51,137 nucleotides of DNA, taken from IMG/VR virus record IMGVR_UViG_3300030098_003180, positions 1 to 51,137 of that record; one strand, given 5' to 3'. The DNA comes from a virus. Of this stretch, positions 8,401 through 17,539 are shown in pieces. Position numbers and translations under genes: made by a program. The notes beneath the pieces were generated by a model. It was given only the letters and a program-made list of their open reading frames with translations. It did not search any database and was not told the DNA's origin. The first letter of the stretch is position 1, and each line of letters starts with the position of its first letter.

Positions 8401-11400
8401 TCATGAGTAATTAATACATCCATACCAGTTTCAATACCAATTATATCTTGTTTATTTTTGAAGAACTTATTAATCATATTTTCATTTATTTTAAATACAA
8501 GGCTGACACCTTCTCTAGGATTTATTCTACTAACTTTACCGCCATCTCCTATTTTATACATACTTGATATATCTGTACTATGCTCTGAATAAGACATTCC
8601 AGATCCACCAAATGAATGTTGAACCCCGTTTCTTCTATCACCTAGAGAATAACCAGAACCTGCTGACATGACATTCATTTTGCCTGCACTTACAGAACTA
8701 GATGCAAAGTTTCTACTACCCATATAATCACTTGAAACCATTTTTTCTACAGAAGGTTGCATAAATTCAAACAAAGGTAAACCATTAGCATTTAATACAG
8801 CTTCTGCACCTATAAGTTTGTTTATAGTTCCACCACTTTCATGCTCAAAGTTTTTAAGTCTAGTTACTACTTTTTGATATGAAAATGGATTTTCTGACAA
8901 TGAACTAAATGTTTGTATCATTTCACTAACAACATTATTTTGACCAGTCATTTCAGCTAACGATCTAATAGCTTTGTTAGACATTAAATTACCAAATCCA
9001 TAACTTAAAGTAGCATCATGAATACCAGCTATAGATTTAATCATTATACCTTCTCTACCTATTTCAACAACTTCATTAACCGCATCTCTTGGTAATCCTT
9101 TTTCAAACATAACTCTTTGAAAATCAGTTTCACTACTTATTCTTTCTAAATGAACACCAGGCTTCCTTGTTTCTACACCATTTGAAACCTCATGAATCTT
9201 ATGTGTGCTTTCAAAGCCAATAGAATCAGTAAAATAATCTCCACCTATTTTCATAAGTTTGTCCATTTCTGGATGGAATTTATAAGCAGTTTTACCTACA
9301 TGGGTTACAAGTTCACCTTTAACAGAGTCGAAATGTTTATACATTTCAATAGGTTTGATAGCAACATTAAATCCTACAACAGTTTGAACAGGGACATACC
9401 TACCATCTTTTTTTATGTAGTTACCTTTACTATCCTTTTGCATAACTACTCTATTATTCATATCTAATTTATCACCCCAAATAAACCAATCTGTTCTTGC
9501 TCCTTTGCTCATTAACATAGCAGCCATTTCAGGTAAAGATAAATATTTTTCAGCATTTTGAGCTGAAGCGTGAATAGTCTCATAAGATTCCATAATCAAA
9601 TCAACTCTTTCTTGTACTTCAGACTTGTTTAATTTAGGATTATTAAATTGGATTTGTTGTATTAATTGTTCTTTGGCTAACTCTTTAGTCCCAAAAAAGC
9701 TTGCACCAAGACCACTCTCATCAAACAAGTTTAAAGTTCTATGTTTGGTTGGAGTTTTCCCGTCTTGACCAAAAAATTGTCTGTTATATATATCAACAAC
9801 TTCTTTCATGTTAGAGTTAGGATCTATAAATGTTTCAAGAAAATGTTTAGCAGTCTCTAAGTTTCTTTTAGTTAAAGCAAAACCTCCTCTAGGAGAGTCT
9901 AATTTTATGTATTTTAAATCTGATAACACTTCTTTTATTGTAGTATTTCCAGACATAACATCTGCTAATCTTTGACCACTAAAGGCATTTAATAATCTAG
10001 TAATAGATACAAGCCTTTGAACGTTTTCAGCGTTAGGCTCAATTTTAAAATTACCCTTACTATCCATTGTGGCGCCTAATTCTTTCTTAAAATAATTTTC
10101 TATTATTCTAGCCGCATCAGCAACAGGCATAGCAGTTGTTGCAAGTTCATTAATTAATTGTTTTCTTAAAGGACCTTCAGCTAATGACCATGCTTGTGTT
10201 ACTTTTTGCATAGAATACTGAGGTATAATAACTACAGTTTTTTCATCTAATTGAACAGGAATTAATTCTAACTGCCCTTTCTTTCCTTTACCACCTAAAT
10301 AACTTTTAAATTTATCAAAGAAAAGTATATCATTTTTAGATAATACCTCCCTAATACTTGGAGCTAAAGGTAATCCAGCAGCTAATTGATTGTAAACTTT
10401 TTGAATTTGTTCTGGAGGTAAAGAAGAACTTCTTGTTCCTTTATAAGATATTTCTGGACTAAATAATAATATATCACCCACATCAAACAAACCTAATGAT
10501 TGTTGTAGTTTGTTTATACCAACATTCCAATTAGAAATACTTGTTTCTTCTACATGAACCATGCCATTTTCATACTTCGCTAAATGAACCTTTTTAGAAC
10601 CTAAAGCGCTTTGCATTAAAAACATAGTATCTAGTATAAAATCTTCATATGTCCCTGGTTCTCTTCCATTTTTCTTTTGTCTGGTAATATGAGCTTCAAC
10701 TAAAGGTTTCATATTCTCAATAAAAGGTTTCATTACAACATCAATATACTGCTTTTCTGTAAAAGTACCTCTTATAACAGAGTTAATTCCATCTACTAAC
10801 ATTTCTCTATAAGTTATATCTTTAACACCTAAGTTATTAAGTAAATTAGTTTTAACTTGTCCTTGCATTTGATCTAAACGTTCAAACAATAATCTTGGTT
10901 GAGTTAATATATCGGACATTGTTTCAGCAGATATTCCCCATTTACTTTCGTATTGAGAAGGGCTAATAGATGTGTGGGTTTGATGTGGCCTACCAACACG
11001 ATCACTATTTAAAACATTATTGATTCTTTCTTCTATATAATTTTGAACATCTTCATAAGTTTCAAATCTACCAAGTTCATTCCTTTTATCTAAAGCTTTA
11101 ATAACTATAGATTCAAATTCTTGCCTTAAATTTTCTAAAGTTTTTGATGTTGCCTTACCAGGTTGTCCAATAATCAATTTTTGCTCAAATTGCTGCATTT
11201 TTTCACTTGCATCCATTAATGTTCTTAACCCAATTGCATCATTGGTTGCCATATATTTTTGAATTAAAGACAAAACATTTTCATTTACATTACTAATTTC
11301 AGTTACTTTAGTCATTAATTCTTTAGCGAGATCAGGTTTAGTGTCTAAAATAGATTCAGCTTGAGCCATTAGGTTCATAATTCTTTCCTGGATCTTATTG

Positions 11401-14400
11401 TTATCAATAAATAAGCCTGCACTTTCTGAAACATGAAATTTATTTACTTCACCTAAAGCAGTTTCAATCTCTTGCATTAATTTTTGACGCTCTCTACCTG
11501 GCATATCTAAGTCAATCGGTTTATCTCCAAACTTTATTATACCTTTAGTTTTCTTTAATTGATTTTTTAAAGGAGCTTCAACTTTATTCTCATATTCAGT
11601 TATCTTATTTAACAAAACATCTCTTTCAGCTGGAGGAAGATTTAATCTTACAACACTTTGTCTTAAAGATTCAGCTGATCTAACTACTACAGAACCACCT
11701 GATTTAACTTTAAGCAAAGATTCTCTATCCATCATACTAACTATAACTCTTCTTAAACCTGAAGTTAAGTTTGCGTTTCCTGTTAATTCATTCGCATATT
11801 CTCTATACACGAAGACATTCATAAAGGCATTATATTCACTATTGCTTTCAAATATATTTCCAAAAGCTTTATTTAAGTCCTTACTTAAAGTCTCAAATTC
11901 ACCCTTATTAATATCTCTTGCGCCAGTTTTACCAGTATTATCAAACAACTCTAATACTCTATTAATTCTTTCTAAATTGGCTATTTCATTAGCCTCCATA
12001 GATGCTTCTACGCCTATCTCACCTTTTAAAACTTCTTCTACAACTCTAAATCTAGAACGACCTCCTAGCATTTTTTGTATATTAGAATACATTGTTTGTA
12101 ATTCTGGGGTTCCTCCACCTTGTTTACCTAAAACCTCATAAACTAATCTACTTCTTTTAATTCTATTAGCAGCTTGAACTGACTGCCAAATAGCAGTTTG
12201 TCCCATTATATACTTATCTTTAAACCCTGCATCTGGTTTAGTGAAACCTGGAACATTCTCTCTCCAGTTATCCATCTTCTTGCCATCTAAGCCATTATAC
12301 ATAAGTTCATGCATAGACTCTGTGCTAGTTTTATAAACCTCTAACATTTTTTCAAGTTTACCTAATTCTATTTTTTCCTGATTCCAAGAAACACCTTTGC
12401 TGCTAACATCTAAACTACCTGCGGCCTTAGCAGAATCAATTGTTTCTAAAAGAGAATGAGCAGCATCTGCTATTGGTTTTCCAGCATAGTCTAAACTTAT
12501 AGTTTTTAAAGCATCTCTTACTGTTTCATGTACAAACATTTTACCATTTTGTTCACTAACAATAGAATCTAAACCTATAGCGCCTAAAGAATCCTTTATA
12601 TATTGATGACCCATTTGCTGAATGTTCTCAGTTATTTTTAATTTAGCTAACTCTACCTTAGTATCTATAAGATCTAAATTACTAGAATCAATAACTGTTC
12701 CATCATTAAGCTTAAAGTTATCAAATGTTTTAATATACTCTAAAGCTTCTGCTTGAGTCATATACTTCATTTGTTTCCCAACCATACCAGCTGCAGATAA
12801 TGATGATATTTTAGTTGCTATATTTAATAAGTTTTGCAAATCATTTACTTCTTTAGAAGTTCTAGCAGCAGCTTCTATATTATTATCTTTTTTATGTTGA
12901 GCTTGAATTTTAATTAAGTCACCAATTTTCTTTTGAACGTGAGTTTGAAAAGGCAAAGGTCTTTCATTAAACTTAACTTTATTATCTATAGACTCTTGTA
13001 ATCTTTGTTGGTTTTTATTTATATCTACAAATTCTGCTCTAGAACCTTCTATAAATTCACTTATTTGAATACTAGATTCTTTAGAAGCTGAATCAAGAAT
13101 TAACTTAACAGCTGTATCTGTATCCCCTATTGTAAATGCATTATATATATCGTTCTTAGCAGGCTCAAAACCTAACCTTTCATAAGACTGTAAGAATCTT
13201 TGTATTTCACTACCATTACCATGTAATCCTGTTTGATCATAAAACTTAGGTAACCTTGCAGATTTAGGGTCAAATTTCTTACCACGCTTCATATACAACA
13301 TACCAACCCAATGGTCAAACACTAACTTGTCTACAGGATAATCTTCTGTAAACAGTATACCTGAATCGTACGCTGCTGAATAAGCTCTTGCGTTCATAGC
13401 TAAAGAACCTACAGATGCCCTTGTAAATGATTCAAAACCATCTCTAACAATTTCTTTTTGTAATTTTCTAATTAAACCATCTTTTCCAGGTAATGATTTC
13501 TTTACTATATTATAAGCGTTTTCTAATATTTCTCTTTCATTTACACCTAAAGAAGTACCTTTTCCTACTTTAGTAATCATATCATCTAATGCCGACTTTG
13601 TTAAACCAGAGCCTGGAAACGCAGCACCTATATCATCAGCACCTTTAGAAAAACTATTTATAAATGCTAATAAAGCACTATCATTTTGATCTGCCGCTTT
13701 CTTTCCAAACCTTGATCTAAGCATGCTACCCATAGCCTTAAAGTCAGCTATCATTCCAGACTTACCAAATTGAACACCTTTACCACCAGGTATATATCTT
13801 ATAGGGGCAAGTATTGCACCAGTTTGAGCTCCATGCATAGCTCTTTTATACCACTCTTCATAACCCCATTCATTTTCATTTAACCCATATTGTTGAGCAG
13901 CATAATCACCAGCTTCACCAGCTATCGTATCCCATGTTGCTAATAACACAGATTCATAAGCTATATCGCCTGCTAAAATAGCCATCTTTTTATTCCATCC
14001 ACGCTCTAATAGTTTATGAGTTATAGATTGTCCGAAATGAACATGTCTTGTTTGAGATGCAGAGTTTATTATAGATGATGTCATTTTTTCTACAGACTCT
14101 TCAAAAGATTCTTTACCCGCTTTTTTAACTCCTTCTTCACCAAGCTCTTTTGTAAGCATTTCAGCAACTTCTTTTTTTACATTATCTGTAATTTTTGTTG
14201 TCAATTGAGGGGCGCTATTGAAAGGATTTACTCTAGCTTCTTTTCTTTTAAAGTAATTAAACCAATTGTAGCTTCCTGCCGCCTCTTTACCTGCTTCATC
14301 AATTTGTGAACGAGTTGATTTTATGACTGTTTTCATAGCATCATCGCTCACACTTGTCACAATACCTTTAGCAATATCATCACTTAAATTTTTAACTGCA

Positions 14401-14873
14401 CTTTTACCTGCTTCTTGAACAGCCTTTTTCATACCAGCGCCTGCAACTTTACTTGTAAGACCTATACCTTTACCTACAGCCCCAATACCTGTTAATATAC
14501 CTGCACCTGTACCAATAGCATATCCTATTTTACCTGCTAAAGATTCATCTTTCCAATCTTGTGAACCAAATTGAGCAGAAATATCAGGTCCTCCAGATAC
14601 TTCAGAAGCAACATCAGCTACCGTAGGTACTACAAAAGTTTCACCAAAACCCCATAAAGCATTACCAACAAAGTCAAATAAAAAGAAATCATCTACCCAA
14701 GTATATGTAGGCTCTTTAGGCGTTGCAGATTTTACACCCATTTTTCTAGCAGTTGGACTTAAAGGATCACCAGGTAATTGTAACCCTAAAGGTTTTGCTG
14801 GTTCTGTTTGAACTGCAGTAGGCTTTATAGTTGTTCTATTTCGCCAGTCTTCATAACTTTTATATTTACCCAT
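5484..14873 (-). CDS. giant internal protein with RNA-polymerase double-psi barrel signature; candidate virion RNA polymerase
   Basis: 3129 residues, the largest gene here. Residues 2324-2328 read DFDLD (in QPQDADFDLDKSS), preceded by LRVPKVGM about 40 residues earlier and followed by FFALP. This order (R-x-P, glycine-hydrophobic, then DFDxD, then hydrophobic-Pro) mirrors the beta-prime catalytic barrel of cellular RNA polymerase (NADFDGD) and of YonO/crAss-like phage polymerases, where the Asp residues hold catalytic Mg2+. Upstream, GGDYFTDSIGFESTHKI (Lys1892) resembles the beta-type barrel with its active-site lysine. The N-terminal 200 residues hold Gly/Ala-rich segments (GKIGYAIGTGAGILTGIGAVGKG) typical of ejected proteins. 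It sits among other internal-protein candidates at the end of the virion operon. Likely role: packaged polymerase that starts early transcription. A structure-based search would settle it; otherwise call it a giant internal protein. Confidence 0.6.
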   Translation of the reverse strand: MGKYKSYEDWRNRTTIKPTAVQTEPAKPLGLQLPGDPLSPTARKMGVKSATPKEPTYTWVDDFFLFDFVGNALWGFGETFVVPTVADVASEVSGGPDISAQFGSQDWKDESLAGKIGYAIGTGAGILTGIGAVGKGIGLTSKVAGAGMKKAVQEAGKSAVKNLSDDIAKGIVTSVSDDAMKTVIKSTRSQIDEAGKEAAGSYNWFNYFKRKEARVNPFNSAPQLTTKITDNVKKEVAEMLTKELGEEGVKKAGKESFEESVEKMTSSIINSASQTRHVHFGQSITHKLLERGWNKKMAILAGDIAYESVLLATWDTIAGEAGDYAAQQYGLNENEWGYEEWYKRAMHGAQTGAILAPIRYIPGGKGVQFGKSGMIADFKAMGSMLRSRFGKKAADQNDSALLAFINSFSKGADDIGAAFPGSGLTKSALDDMITKVGKGTSLGVNEREILENAYNIVKKSLPGKDGLIRKLQKEIVRDGFESFTRASVGSLAMNARAYSAAYDSGILFTEDYPVDKLVFDHWVGMLYMKRGKKFDPKSARLPKFYDQTGLHGNGSEIQRFLQSYERLGFEPAKNDIYNAFTIGDTDTAVKLILDSASKESSIQISEFIEGSRAEFVDINKNQQRLQESIDNKVKFNERPLPFQTHVQKKIGDLIKIQAQHKKDNNIEAAARTSKEVNDLQNLLNIATKISSLSAAGMVGKQMKYMTQAEALEYIKTFDNFKLNDGTVIDSSNLDLIDTKVELAKLKITENIQQMGHQYIKDSLGAIGLDSIVSEQNGKMFVHETVRDALKTISLDYAGKPIADAAHSLLETIDSAKAAGSLDVSSKGVSWNQEKIELGKLEKMLEVYKTSTESMHELMYNGLDGKKMDNWRENVPGFTKPDAGFKDKYIMGQTAIWQSVQAANRIKRSRLVYEVLGKQGGGTPELQTMYSNIQKMLGGRSRFRVVEEVLKGEIGVEASMEANEIANLERINRVLELFDNTGKTGARDINKGEFETLSKDLNKAFGNIFESNSEYNAFMNVFVYREYANELTGNANLTSGLRRVIVSMMDRESLLKVKSGGSVVVRSAESLRQSVVRLNLPPAERDVLLNKITEYENKVEAPLKNQLKKTKGIIKFGDKPIDLDMPGRERQKLMQEIETALGEVNKFHVSESAGLFIDNNKIQERIMNLMAQAESILDTKPDLAKELMTKVTEISNVNENVLSLIQKYMATNDAIGLRTLMDASEKMQQFEQKLIIGQPGKATSKTLENLRQEFESIVIKALDKRNELGRFETYEDVQNYIEERINNVLNSDRVGRPHQTHTSISPSQYESKWGISAETMSDILTQPRLLFERLDQMQGQVKTNLLNNLGVKDITYREMLVDGINSVIRGTFTEKQYIDVVMKPFIENMKPLVEAHITRQKKNGREPGTYEDFILDTMFLMQSALGSKKVHLAKYENGMVHVEETSISNWNVGINKLQQSLGLFDVGDILLFSPEISYKGTRSSSLPPEQIQKVYNQLAAGLPLAPSIREVLSKNDILFFDKFKSYLGGKGKKGQLELIPVQLDEKTVVIIPQYSMQKVTQAWSLAEGPLRKQLINELATTAMPVADAARIIENYFKKELGATMDSKGNFKIEPNAENVQRLVSITRLLNAFSGQRLADVMSGNTTIKEVLSDLKYIKLDSPRGGFALTKRNLETAKHFLETFIDPNSNMKEVVDIYNRQFFGQDGKTPTKHRTLNLFDESGLGASFFGTKELAKEQLIQQIQFNNPKLNKSEVQERVDLIMESYETIHASAQNAEKYLSLPEMAAMLMSKGARTDWFIWGDKLDMNNRVVMQKDSKGNYIKKDGRYVPVQTVVGFNVAIKPIEMYKHFDSVKGELVTHVGKTAYKFHPEMDKLMKIGGDYFTDSIGFESTHKIHEVSNGVETRKPGVHLERISSETDFQRVMFEKGLPRDAVNEVVEIGREGIMIKSIAGIHDATLSYGFGNLMSNKAIRSLAEMTGQNNVVSEMIQTFSSLSENPFSYQKVVTRLKNFEHESGGTINKLIGAEAVLNANGLPLFEFMQPSVEKMVSSDYMGSRNFASSSVSAGKMNVMSAGSGYSLGDRRNGVQHSFGGSGMSYSEHSTDISSMYKIGDGGKVSRINPREGVSLVFKINENMINKFFKNKQDIIGIETGMDVLITHDGHIVGPHQQYMKKTGGNLNDIGKQIIKFEQHILDSYNVIMESALRSEGIKTIGDLAMYLNGTLDNTQWKFGNYNQTYTLESHSNKPNVRNNNAASTVTEKMRNFVWGKGKTGNDFQSVHLAKIDLRVPKVGMNDWVITRVEKLLDRRRGPVSEMNYLDVIQPQDADFDLDKSSSFFALPGEVVREAYNVAGYNDPASMAVFDRAFSEVKMDNPLQMTNYAAVLKQLESKRAPLMRQVSTLSTLLQYISTKQELFKPGTAYSQSILDGKVTGANKNFKLFEFNYEGEKYVVELKNDAAFVDAMTHTKNLIKSTIDIYKERGNIQDVDMVKEAWLNPENGFLNIRRSKVKDKAEYITYEELPSAANRDGLSPKTSIEGFISKVLRPMDRIHNLIHMTESFADGTSRKMSAFEMLYKYEQNLSLMKFASFKRDNKGNLLFDKTTKTYQQNEYGSIVDNLLGFLGEGYKKGQTRSGMSANPVVQAMIGLRNSKENFHKSIPSESSIAEVVLGLQTRDSKVSDAVKKYLSDQKTFAGLESIIFNIDKIEDVVNSMQRKGLLNTSSGKYWQGELKRNQMIRDNIVKELNDPANIYDLHKTNIVRKDRKGVAQNHIAVYRRRNEETFLVGEFKQGERYEVRKGDVIYNNPGQIILGDKTVNMVRRAMHDAFARDSRNFNETELMMVRNLMFNTKDGFFKTLSNERRSYADPTKPLDSRRLSMMGEIDMVVVSDFLQRVKEISPAKSEQIMQQFLFDLLVPKVSDNTWEIIGKDSNNNNLLSPSFRKNTTNERLVFKFLNKAMRGEAQNVMSMEQANNIFQRLNDRFKTAFIKQHDGSLQGDVFNFGTSKRKYDQFGFISPLKDLPNFVFDTNLQRQGQDLMLQFVNGSYFMDPVQLYRMTYNLSNQNKMGPGGTMPSHSEISSVMKGMWEGSSVIQLGKDGAWYQPKKTFRDNSYHNGTESKPISALEKMQETWSSCF

Positions 14874-14881
14874 TGCTCTCC

Positions 14882-17530
14882 TTAAACTCTATCTAATGCT
14901 TCATAAATATCAATAATTTCACTAGTCTGATAATCTTTTTGCTTACCCATAGACTTCTTTCCAGACTTTTTGTATTCTTCAAAAAACTGATGAAAGTCTC
15001 CACCATAATTTTCTTTCATATCAGCAGTATAGGTAACCCATTCTTCATACATCATTCTTTTATCTGTTTCCCAATGATAATAACCTTTAGGCTTGTCATA
15101 TAAATACTTTAACTCACTAGGCAAATCTTCTCTATTATAACCATGATGTTGCAACAAGTCTCTCCATATAGCATCCTGAGCAACTCTTTTTACAGGTATA
15201 TCATCAAAATATTTATCAAACATCGATTGTAAATTTACTACTATATTGTTAGCTTCGCCAACCCTAAATTTTATATCTTCAGTATCATCAGGAAATGCAA
15301 CTCTTTCGCCTTTGCTATTTGTTCTGATTAAATTATTCCAACCATCACCACCAGCATTTTGAAATATTTCACTAGACAATAAAGTAGGTGAATGCGTTAC
15401 TTCGTACAAAACACCACCTTCGTCTCTCAGGACTTTATTATTTGCAAGCTCATTTAAAACTGTATCTATAAATTTATCAGCATTTTCTCTTAACAGTATA
15501 GCTTCTTCTTTTGTAGGAACATAATCAAGTGAAGTTAACTGTCCAGGACCAGTACTACTTCCATCTGAAGACATAACACCAGTATTACTAAACCCAGTCA
15601 GATTATCAAAACTATTTAATGTCGCATATTCAGAAGACCAAGTATAAATATCGCTTATAATTTTAGGTTTATTTTTAGATAAAGCAGTTGCGTCTATATA
15701 AAACCTTCCGTTTTGAGAAGTGGTTTTACTTTTTGGAAAGTTAGAACCTTTATCAAATCCAAATTTATCATTACTTTGTCCCCATAAAAAATGTGTAAAT
15801 TCTGAAAATGTTCCACCCACATCGTGACCCTCTACATCAGTATAACCCTTAATAGGATTAGCATCATCAGATGTAGCTTTGTAATTGTATGTGTTTACAA
15901 ATGCGTTATTTGTATTAGATAAATCTACAGTATTTTGCATATTACTTAAATTACTATTAAAGCTACCTAAAAAATCATAATCAGGATCTGAAGCAAAAGC
16001 TGTGTTTATATCTACATCTGACTGCACTTTAAAACCGTGTTTTAAATTATCATCTAAATCAACACCCCCATCACTTCCACTAGGCTCAACAGCACCTCTA
16101 AATGATTCAGAATCAAAAGTATAAGTATCTGAAGTTATATCGCTACTAAATTGAGTATTCAATCCTGCGGTATTTAATTCTTGCAACCTATCTATCGCTA
16201 ACTCACCTTGTTCATATAAATTATGTATATCATTAGCACTCATATTTCCAGAATATTTTAATATATTTCTCTCTCTTATTGAGTGTGCTTCAAAATCAAT
16301 ATCACCATTTTCTAACATACCATCATTTTGCATTAAAAAATAATGTACTTCTTCTATCATGTTGTGATAAGGTATAATATTTATATGAGCCGCTGGGTTT
16401 CCTTGTCTTGCTGTCCAACCTTCTTTTAAAGCCATATTAGAATTTAAGACTAATTTACCTATTCTTAAGTTTTCATTATATTCTTTACTGCTTGTAATTG
16501 GCGTACCATCTTCCATTGTAGGAACTAAAACACCATCTTTATCAACAGGTAAGTATATACCACTTAGATCTGCTCCTATATTATATACTTCAACTTCAAA
16601 TAAAGTGTTAGCATCTGCTATACTTTCTTCTCTTTCTTTTATTTTATAATCGTCTTTAGGTATTTCTGAGGCTACTAATGAGTTATAGTTTGTGAATGCA
16701 AGTTGCGCATTTGCGATAGAAGTTTCAGCATCTCTTACATTAGGGTATACTAATCCACCATAACTTGATTCTATAACTAGTTTATCTTTTTCTATATTTG
16801 AAAACTCATTATATTTCTTTACATTCTCAGTTTCTATGTCTGATAAAATAGCCTGATTTTCAACACTTTTTGCTTCAAACAATAGTTTGTTAGCATCAAG
16901 AATATTTTGGTCTAATTTACCCATATTTACGTCATATGCACCCTTTGCAAAAGCATTAGCATCAGTTACTGTAACATTGTATCTATCTTTTAATATTGTA
17001 TTTAAATCAGTTAAACTAAAGTCTTCTCTATCCCATTTTTCTGGATCTAAACCTTTATCATAACCTGTCCCAACACCTTTAAAATAATCTTGTATAGTTG
17101 TGGCTATTTTCTTTTGTTTTTTTACTTCCTTTAATTGCAAACGATTATCAGATATTTTTGAATTAGTGTCATCTACTAACATTTTTAATTGAGACATAGA
17201 GCCATTTATTATATCATTAGTAATATTGCCAACGTTACCTGAAGAGTTTACAGGATCAAGAGTAAATACTTGTCCAGTTAACGTTTCTAAATTATCTATT
17301 TCTACATCCAATGAATCATTTACTTCATTTAAAGTTTGATTATTAAGCTCTAGTTTTCTGTTTAATATATTCGTCAATCTATTTAATTCATTTTCTTCTT
17401 TTTGAAAATTAATCGTCATTTGATTTGATAGTATTCCAAGAGCTAAATCGGTATCTTGCTCTTTCTTTTTTTGCTCATTTTCTAGCATCATATTTAATGC
17501 CATTAATAAGGTTGATCCTTTTGTACTCAT
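14882..17530 (-). CDS. internal/structural virion protein candidate (882 aa)
   Basis: Not recognised. The first 170 residues are a probable coiled coil (repeated Leu/Ile/Asn/Glu spacing, e.g. NELNRLTNILNRKLELNNQTL), followed by a long Asn/Asp/Ser-rich part and a C-terminal basic segment with aromatic residues. No enzymatic motif seen. It starts 9 nt after the stop of the 519-residue gene and is followed after 8 nt by the giant polymerase candidate, so it is part of the same late transcript. The block of four consecutive large proteins (519, 882, 3129, 976) parallels the internal-core/ejection gene clusters of podoviruses. The specific role is unknown. Confidence 0.5.
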   Translation of the reverse strand: MSTKGSTLLMALNMMLENEQKKKEQDTDLALGILSNQMTINFQKEENELNRLTNILNRKLELNNQTLNEVNDSLDVEIDNLETLTGQVFTLDPVNSSGNVGNITNDIINGSMSQLKMLVDDTNSKISDNRLQLKEVKKQKKIATTIQDYFKGVGTGYDKGLDPEKWDREDFSLTDLNTILKDRYNVTVTDANAFAKGAYDVNMGKLDQNILDANKLLFEAKSVENQAILSDIETENVKKYNEFSNIEKDKLVIESSYGGLVYPNVRDAETSIANAQLAFTNYNSLVASEIPKDDYKIKEREESIADANTLFEVEVYNIGADLSGIYLPVDKDGVLVPTMEDGTPITSSKEYNENLRIGKLVLNSNMALKEGWTARQGNPAAHINIIPYHNMIEEVHYFLMQNDGMLENGDIDFEAHSIRERNILKYSGNMSANDIHNLYEQGELAIDRLQELNTAGLNTQFSSDITSDTYTFDSESFRGAVEPSGSDGGVDLDDNLKHGFKVQSDVDINTAFASDPDYDFLGSFNSNLSNMQNTVDLSNTNNAFVNTYNYKATSDDANPIKGYTDVEGHDVGGTFSEFTHFLWGQSNDKFGFDKGSNFPKSKTTSQNGRFYIDATALSKNKPKIISDIYTWSSEYATLNSFDNLTGFSNTGVMSSDGSSTGPGQLTSLDYVPTKEEAILLRENADKFIDTVLNELANNKVLRDEGGVLYEVTHSPTLLSSEIFQNAGGDGWNNLIRTNSKGERVAFPDDTEDIKFRVGEANNIVVNLQSMFDKYFDDIPVKRVAQDAIWRDLLQHHGYNREDLPSELKYLYDKPKGYYHWETDKRMMYEEWVTYTADMKENYGGDFHQFFEEYKKSGKKSMGKQKDYQTSEIIDIYEALDRV

Positions 17531-17539
17531 ACTTTTTCC

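Noticed and set aside
5484-14873. N4/T7-type single-subunit RNA polymerase
   Set aside because: The T7-family motifs were not recognised; the DFDLD context fits the two-barrel class instead.
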